Below are positions 59,701-64,000 of a DNA stretch of 64,000 nucleotides, piece by piece. The position numbers were made by a program, and so were the translations under genes. Position 1 is the first letter of the stretch, and each line of letters starts with the position of its first letter. The notes beneath the pieces were generated by a model, which had not been told where the DNA came from, made no database searches, and saw only the letters and a program-made list of their open reading frames with translations. The DNA lies in the NCBI RefSeq assembly GCF_037975245.1, contig NC_092581.1, positions 17,301,303-17,365,302 of the forward strand, given 5' to 3'. The DNA is from Apostichopus japonicus. Its lineage: Eukaryota; Echinodermata; Holothuroidea; Aspidochirotida; Stichopodidae.

Positions 59701-60295
59701 ATCCCATTCTTTTTACAGCTTCTAACTGGTCTTCTTCAAATGCTCATTTTCAAGATAAAATGGTTTTGAGGAAAATATCAAAATGTCAAATCTAAAATTA
59801 GTAATGTATTTGACGAGGAAGGATAACACCTGCCAGGAATGTCATTGGTCGATATCTTCATGCACTGTCATGCACGAAGGTTGTGGGATTAATTTAAATT
59901 AATTAACGCTACTTATTATCATAACACAACATTTTTTTTTCTTCTCTTTTTTTCCACGATACAGGTTTGTTGTTTTTCATCATCGGTTATCAGCTTGAGA
60001 CTGTTTGCATATTTAGGCCATTTATCTTCAGTTCCGATTTAATCAAAATAAATTTTGAACAAAAACACTGTCAAGAATTTCCTCATGATCAAATGTACAA
60101 TTTAGTCTTAGAACAATTTCAGCCCTGATTCCTACTTGTTAGTTAGTATAGAAAAGAAATGTTTGGTATGAGAACATTAAATTATAAACAGGGAAAAATT
60201 TTGGCATTGGATTACCACTTAGACCAAGACATGGAATAGTCCAGAATATTTAGATGCTCCATCACCAAACTAAAGATATATCTATGTGGCTACTG

Positions 60296-60326
<31 letters not shown>

Positions 60327-63300
60327 GCTGCCATGTAAAGATCCAGTTTACAAACACAGATTATCAACAACATCAGACAATTTGAGGATGGACACCTTTT
60401 AGACCAGCTCACCCCAGGTCAGCCCTACTGCACTGCTCACCCCTGGTTAGCCCTACTGTACTGGTCAGACTAGTTCAATTGTTGGTTTTTCAGCCTCAAT
60501 CATTCATACTAGCTTTAAAACAGGTGTACTTAGTATATTAGGAAAGAAATATCAAATCTGTCTAGTTTGAATCTGTAATAGTACTTGTTCAAACCACAAG
60601 TATTTCTTCCTTCTACTCAATCATAAAACCATTGGCAGCCCTGTATAACATCCTCACATGATCATTGGTCAGTGACCTTTACTATGCAAATGGGGTCATG
60701 CCATGTGGCTTAGGGGTTCTCTTGTGAGCTGGCAGGGACCAGAAGTTAGTTCTCCCAATTTGGTCACCAGCCAATTAGAAGAAACTTGCTGTTGGGTAAC
60801 CTGTTCTTGCACTATGAAGCATGTTCATGTATAAATAAATATAATAATAATAAAATAGTAATAATAACAATAATAGATTCTTATATAGCGCAATATACCT
60901 GAGGCGGTATATATATATATTCTAAAACATAACTCCTTATTAATCAATTATGAATCATATCTTATATCTCTGCTTTTGTAATAATATTTTCTTTTGTGGT
61001 ACGCATGGATTTTCTTTATAATACATTATTTATGCTGTATCCCGGATGAACGTAGCCTAAATTCTGATATTTTCTTGATAATTTGAGGAGAACAAGAAGT
61101 AGTCAGAGACTGAATTTTTAGGTAAGCTATAAATAGATGACACTGCATAAGAATAGATGACAGAGAGATTACAAGAGGATTCAAATACATTAAATAAAGT
61201 AGTAGCCAGGACTGGATTCCACCTGAAACACCCAGAACCCACAATTCACCAATGTTCAATGTCTCACTGGTCAGGGATGTTATGAAAACATCACCATGTA
61301 CAGCCTTAATGGCCTACGTACTACTCGGAGATTAAGTGTGTTTGCATACATAAACCTGAATTAGCAAAGCATCTAATCATCGTTTAAGCAGATCTGCCGA
61401 TACCATAACTTAATCCAACTTTTAGGTTTAGTTCTAGCTGCATGCAAAGTGAACATGTTATTTCATATTCAAATGTCAATTTTCAATAGAGAAATTTATA
61501 CTTCTTCAAACTTTCAAGACCCTTGTCTTAAATTCAAAGGAGAGTTTTGTCATCCAGAACCGATTAATGTAAACTAAGACATAAAAAGTTAGCAGATTGA
61601 TTAGTGAGGTTTTTAATTAGTTCCAGTGAAGAGCAGGGGAATATTTTTCTAAACCTAAAAGACCGACGTTAAGACGTTAAGTAGTAGATAGTGTTAATTA
61701 ACAGAACTCGGCATGCAAAAATGTGGTAATCGACTCTACAATGAAGTGAAAACAAAAGAAGGTTCAAATGAATAATAAATACCATTTTGGGAAAATCGAG
61801 AAAGCACGTTATTCTGAAGCCATTTGGCGCCATGGACATCACTGAGATCTGAGTAAATTCCGGGGTGGGTTAGTTTTTTTCCATTCCCTGAGGGAAGATT
61901 AAAATTTGGTTATGAAATGAAGTCTGAGATGACTTGATCAATTCTGGGAAATATATTAGTAAACCCATGTGATAATAATTATAAGCCTAGGTTAATTTGT
62001 GGTACATATTGCAGTCACATTTATTTTTCATTTTTTCTTTCATTTAAAACCGATCTAAGAAGCACTCTACATTTGATAACAATTACAGAAAGCTCTCCTT
62101 ACAGAACCGCAGCACTCTTTTGGGGAAGAATTTCGGAAGATTGGAGAAAATTTATTCAGGGGAAGAAAAAGTTATAAACATGTCTGCCACATAAACCGAA
62201 AAAGTATTTCTCAAGTTCTTTCTTCTTTATAACTTTTATAACTGTATATACCTGAAATTAACAGAGACATCTAAACTTGTTGGGTGGAACCAAACTTTAC
62301 TTTGAACTTGTGCTTTGCAAATACTAAGCTTTGTTGCCAATTTTGATGACTCTGGAAACATTTGAAATGAATCATAAGAAAATGGGAAAAACCATATTAT
62401 TGACTTTAATACATCACAAGAGCTGTGTATCATCAATCTTGCCATATTTTTGTCTTGCTTTCTAAGTAATAACCTTGATTGTTTGGGGTGGATGGGGGTG
62501 GGGGATAGGTATCATTTTTTTTTCTCTTTTTGTTTTTGTGGCAATTTTAGGAACACATAACAACAAATAGTCAAGCTTTGTTTGCACAAACATGAAAACG
62601 GTGAAATTGTTGGTATTGTTTATTATTACAGTTATAGCAAGTGAAAGGGAAGAAATTCAAACGAGAAGCTGATCAAAAACAAGTAAGAAATCTGCTGAAA
62701 ATCTGTAAATTATTGTAAAAATTTGACTTTACCTCTGGTTATATTTAACACAAGTTCAAGGAGACAATAAAATAAAATTAGTTGACTTTCCTTCTTTTTT
62801 TTGGTTCTTTTTTGGGGTGTTTTTATTATTATTTGAACATGCAGGGATTTTTTTTTTCATTTATCTACCATGCTCATAGCAAAGCTATTTTACTTTAGTG
62901 CATAATATCGGTTTTAAAGCGTTCAGGAATAATGTGATGATGACAATTAATAACAGTTTAAAAAAAAAGCTGTGCTAAACCTGAAGCTATCTTATTGTGC
63001 ATGATGTCAAATATGCAAATGTTTATATGCAAAAGATATGCTAATCAATTAGAAACTTAGGGTTGAATCAAACGAGTAATTATTTTGCACAGACACTGAA
63101 TTTTTCGAAGCAATTTATCACAACAAAAATTAATCGACCAAATTTTGAACAAAACTCAACATTTTCTGTAAACAAAATATCATTGAGATAACTTATTCAC
63201 AGATTCAGACCTTTGGCACAGAACACAACTTTATTTATTACATTCTAAAAGGAAATCAAACATTTTCATTTTTTTTTTCATTTTTCAGACTGTGGAGTGT

Positions 63301-64000
63301 TGACACAGGATAAATATGAAAACAATAAAGTTAATAATGACAACTCGAGAAGGAAATGAAACAGAAAAGAAATGATTATCCTAAGAAAGCTAATACATTT
63401 ACTCTGATTAACGTCAAAAAGAGAAACACAATAAGTTATCCTGATTAACGAAAACAACTCAATACACCAGTCCCAGCCGGGTCAAAGGAATGAATGAGCC
63501 AGTCTCAGAAATTAAAATATTATAGAAAAAATGGAAAGAAAGAGATTGGATGAGTATATATATACATTAAAGTAGTTTTACAATAGGTTAGTTAGAACTT
63601 CATGAACACCACCACAATCAAGAATAATTCACTTATATTCTGCTATATTAGGCCTTATATACTATTTTAGTATTTTATTTTCCTATGATGATTAGTTCTA
63701 ATTCAAGATATTCTTTCAAAGTAAGTCAATCAATGTGCAGTCTTCTATTTTATCAATTTTTTCTTTGCTAAATTGTTTATTTGGCGAATACATTCAGTTA
63801 ACATTGTTGTAATTTCTTTTCAGGTACATTTCAAACGAATTTGAAATTGAAATGTTATAATATAATTGAAACCATATTTTCATGCTTCAGCAGTTTTCCA
63901 CAAATGTCTTAAAAAAGTTAAAAAAGTAGATATTCATTTTGTCAGTTTTTACTTACTTCTGGGTTCTCTTGGCCCATCAACGGTTACTTTTATTGCACGG
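43881..64000 (-). CDS. RUNX: Runt-domain transcription factor (RUNX), 3' part: three coding exons, 5' end beyond window
   Basis: RUNX proteins bind DNA with CBF-beta through the Runt domain and recruit Groucho/TLE through a C-terminal WRPY. On the minus strand, exon 64000-63957 encodes the last Runt residues (RAIKVTVDGPREPR). Exon 54306-54127 continues RHRPKLDDQ and LPFSDRLSEL. The terminal exon 44776-43881 encodes 297 residues ending DIKREDVWRPY and TGA. Both splice junctions are phase 1 and cut arginine and aspartate codons, at the same places as I recall for vertebrate RUNX genes. The sequences GSSWGYSYQTSFY and SPSYQLYPHLY correspond to PPWSYDQSYQYL and SPSYHLY of RUNX1. VKIE and IKRE match the psi-K-x-E sumoylation pattern. 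Other invertebrate deuterostomes have one or few Runt genes. Most of the Runt domain lies right of the window. Confidence 0.94.
47995..48240. repeat. Tandem duplication of about 120-135 bp
   Basis: The block aactccagtagttggt, then acagtgttgacccgaaaccc, cataattattaat and cagttgacttctgaatttaa occurs twice. The second copy is shorter by two small deletions. Confidence 0.9.
51356..51515. repeat. Minisatellite rich in catggatatat and cacatatgtattatg
   Basis: Alternating catggatatattcatggata and tatgcacatatgtattatgt blocks form an irregular array with a higher-order period of about 60-65 bp. Confidence 0.8.
53402..53458 (+). CDS. Candidate exon of an unidentified gene (plus strand, in RUNX intron)
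   Basis: A strong polypyrimidine tract and CCAG acceptor, 57 nt open only in phase 0 (IPPGLLSQSPPPLNFDERY), and a GTAAGT donor. The splice signals are good, but the segment is short and matches no family I recognise. It could be a chance pairing of splice-like sites. Confidence 0.35.
54127..54306 (-). CDS. RUNX: RUNX middle exon
   Basis: 180 nt, phase 1 at both ends. It encodes HRPKLDDQSRGIPAPLPNTA then LPFSDRLSELHSF and a serine-rich end. HR.KLDDQ and SF.SERLSEL-like tracts follow the Runt domain in the family. The acceptor is TTTTGTAG and the donor GTAAAT. Confidence 0.93.
57878..57990 (-). mobile_element. Retroposon tail (antisense) with (ATT)n
   Basis: A (taa)n run followed by acttatatagcgccaaatca and gctcaaagcgctttacag, the same tail family as at 23720, in antisense. 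Confidence 0.6.
58477..58648 (+). CDS. Candidate exon of an unidentified gene (plus strand)
   Basis: A long CT tract and CATAG acceptor precede an open frame reading ELKFIPYDLEPKVIKSQLAF, VYPNSLSNRNWPISLQPLSF and DQAKAMQTLHLLINSL, with stop TAG at 58646-58648. Residue use looks protein-like. No donor is visible, so it would be a terminal exon or end at an unrecognised site. No family was recognised. Confidence 0.4.
59401..59579 (+). CDS. Candidate terminal exon of an unidentified gene (plus strand)
   Basis: A TTTCCAG acceptor is followed, in phase 1, by TLDIPTNQIAFYSNSDCRLY, MEALRRYPAHTSGELMCREG and RWEPMIYGMNKNHPWMSG, then TGA. The composition (Trp, Cys, Tyr, few low-complexity runs) is typical of a real conserved C-terminus. 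I do not recognise the family. A 70-bp duplication begins directly after the stop. Confidence 0.5.
59579..59720. repeat. Tandem duplication, about 70 bp
   Basis: The unit agccaaa(a)ctgaggagga through cagcggcctctttcaatcc and cattc(c/t)tttt occurs twice in a row, with few differences. Confidence 0.9.
60841..60912 (-). mobile_element. Retroposon tail (antisense) with (ATA/ATT)n
   Basis: A (ataata)n run, then gattcttatatagcgcaata and cctgaggcggtat. The same tail family as at 23720 and 57878, truncated. Confidence 0.55.
63957..64000 (-). CDS. RUNX: RUNX exon encoding the end of the Runt domain (partial)
   Basis: The minus strand reads RAIKVTVDGPREPR plus one base and then a GTAAGT donor (63956-63951). 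These are the near-invariant final residues of the Runt domain. The exon runs out of the window. Confidence 0.93.

Larger units (their letters stand above)
54307..63956 (-). other. RUNX intron after the Runt-domain exon
   Basis: About 9.65 kb. It contains candidate opposite-strand exons (58477-58648, 59401-59579), retroposon tails, and a (aac)n run near 60298-60326. Apart from these I see no feature in 54307-57870 or 61000-63956. Confidence 0.65.

Overview
This window is eukaryotic and animal. The genes are split by introns of up to 10 kb, the background is AT-rich, and the sequence is full of SINE, LINE, MITE and minisatellite DNA. The three recognisable genes (a CNK scaffold, ATE1 and a single Runt/RUNX gene), the TTAA-flanked foldback MITEs and the repeated tails carrying a tatatagcgc motif suggest a marine invertebrate deuterostome. 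An echinoderm is most likely, possibly a sea cucumber. The species assignment is an inference and is not proven here.

Layout from left to right. Positions 1-9445 hold the 5' end of a minus-strand CNK (connector enhancer of kinase suppressor of Ras) gene: coding exon 1 (9388-9445) and exon 2 (3741-3904) together encode the SAM domain, and the rest of the gene lies left of the window. Positions 9446-15760 are a divergent intergenic region dense in mobile DNA: a nested hAT MITE inside a Penelope-like fragment, a pair of SINE-like sequences with a U2-snRNA-like head, two sibling hAT MITEs with exact 8-bp target duplications, and a dead LINE fragment. Positions 15761-35335 hold ATE1 (arginyl-tRNA-protein transferase) on the plus strand. 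Nine coding exons join in frame to 565 codons plus a stop. Its introns carry several SINEs, MITEs and retroposon fragments and a 19-unit minisatellite. Positions 35336-43880 are a convergent intergenic region with presumed 3' UTRs, a tRNA-derived SINE and microsatellites. Positions 43881-64000 hold the 3' part of a minus-strand RUNX gene: the last codons of the Runt domain at the right edge (63957-64000), a middle exon (54127-54306) and a terminal exon (43881-44776) ending in the Groucho-binding VWRPY motif. Inside the RUNX introns, on the opposite strand, are three exon-like segments of an unidentified gene.

The three genes are not an operon or a pathway. CNK is a Ras/MAPK scaffold, ATE1 arginylates proteins for the Arg/N-degron pathway, and RUNX is a transcription factor. 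CNK and ATE1 are head to head about 6.3 kb apart; ATE1 and RUNX are tail to tail about 8.5 kb apart. The features most worth a second look are the U2-headed SINE-like pair, the Penelope-like fragments with 14-15-bp target duplications and a hammerhead-like motif, a 70-nt zero-spacer palindrome, and the possible hidden gene in the RUNX introns.
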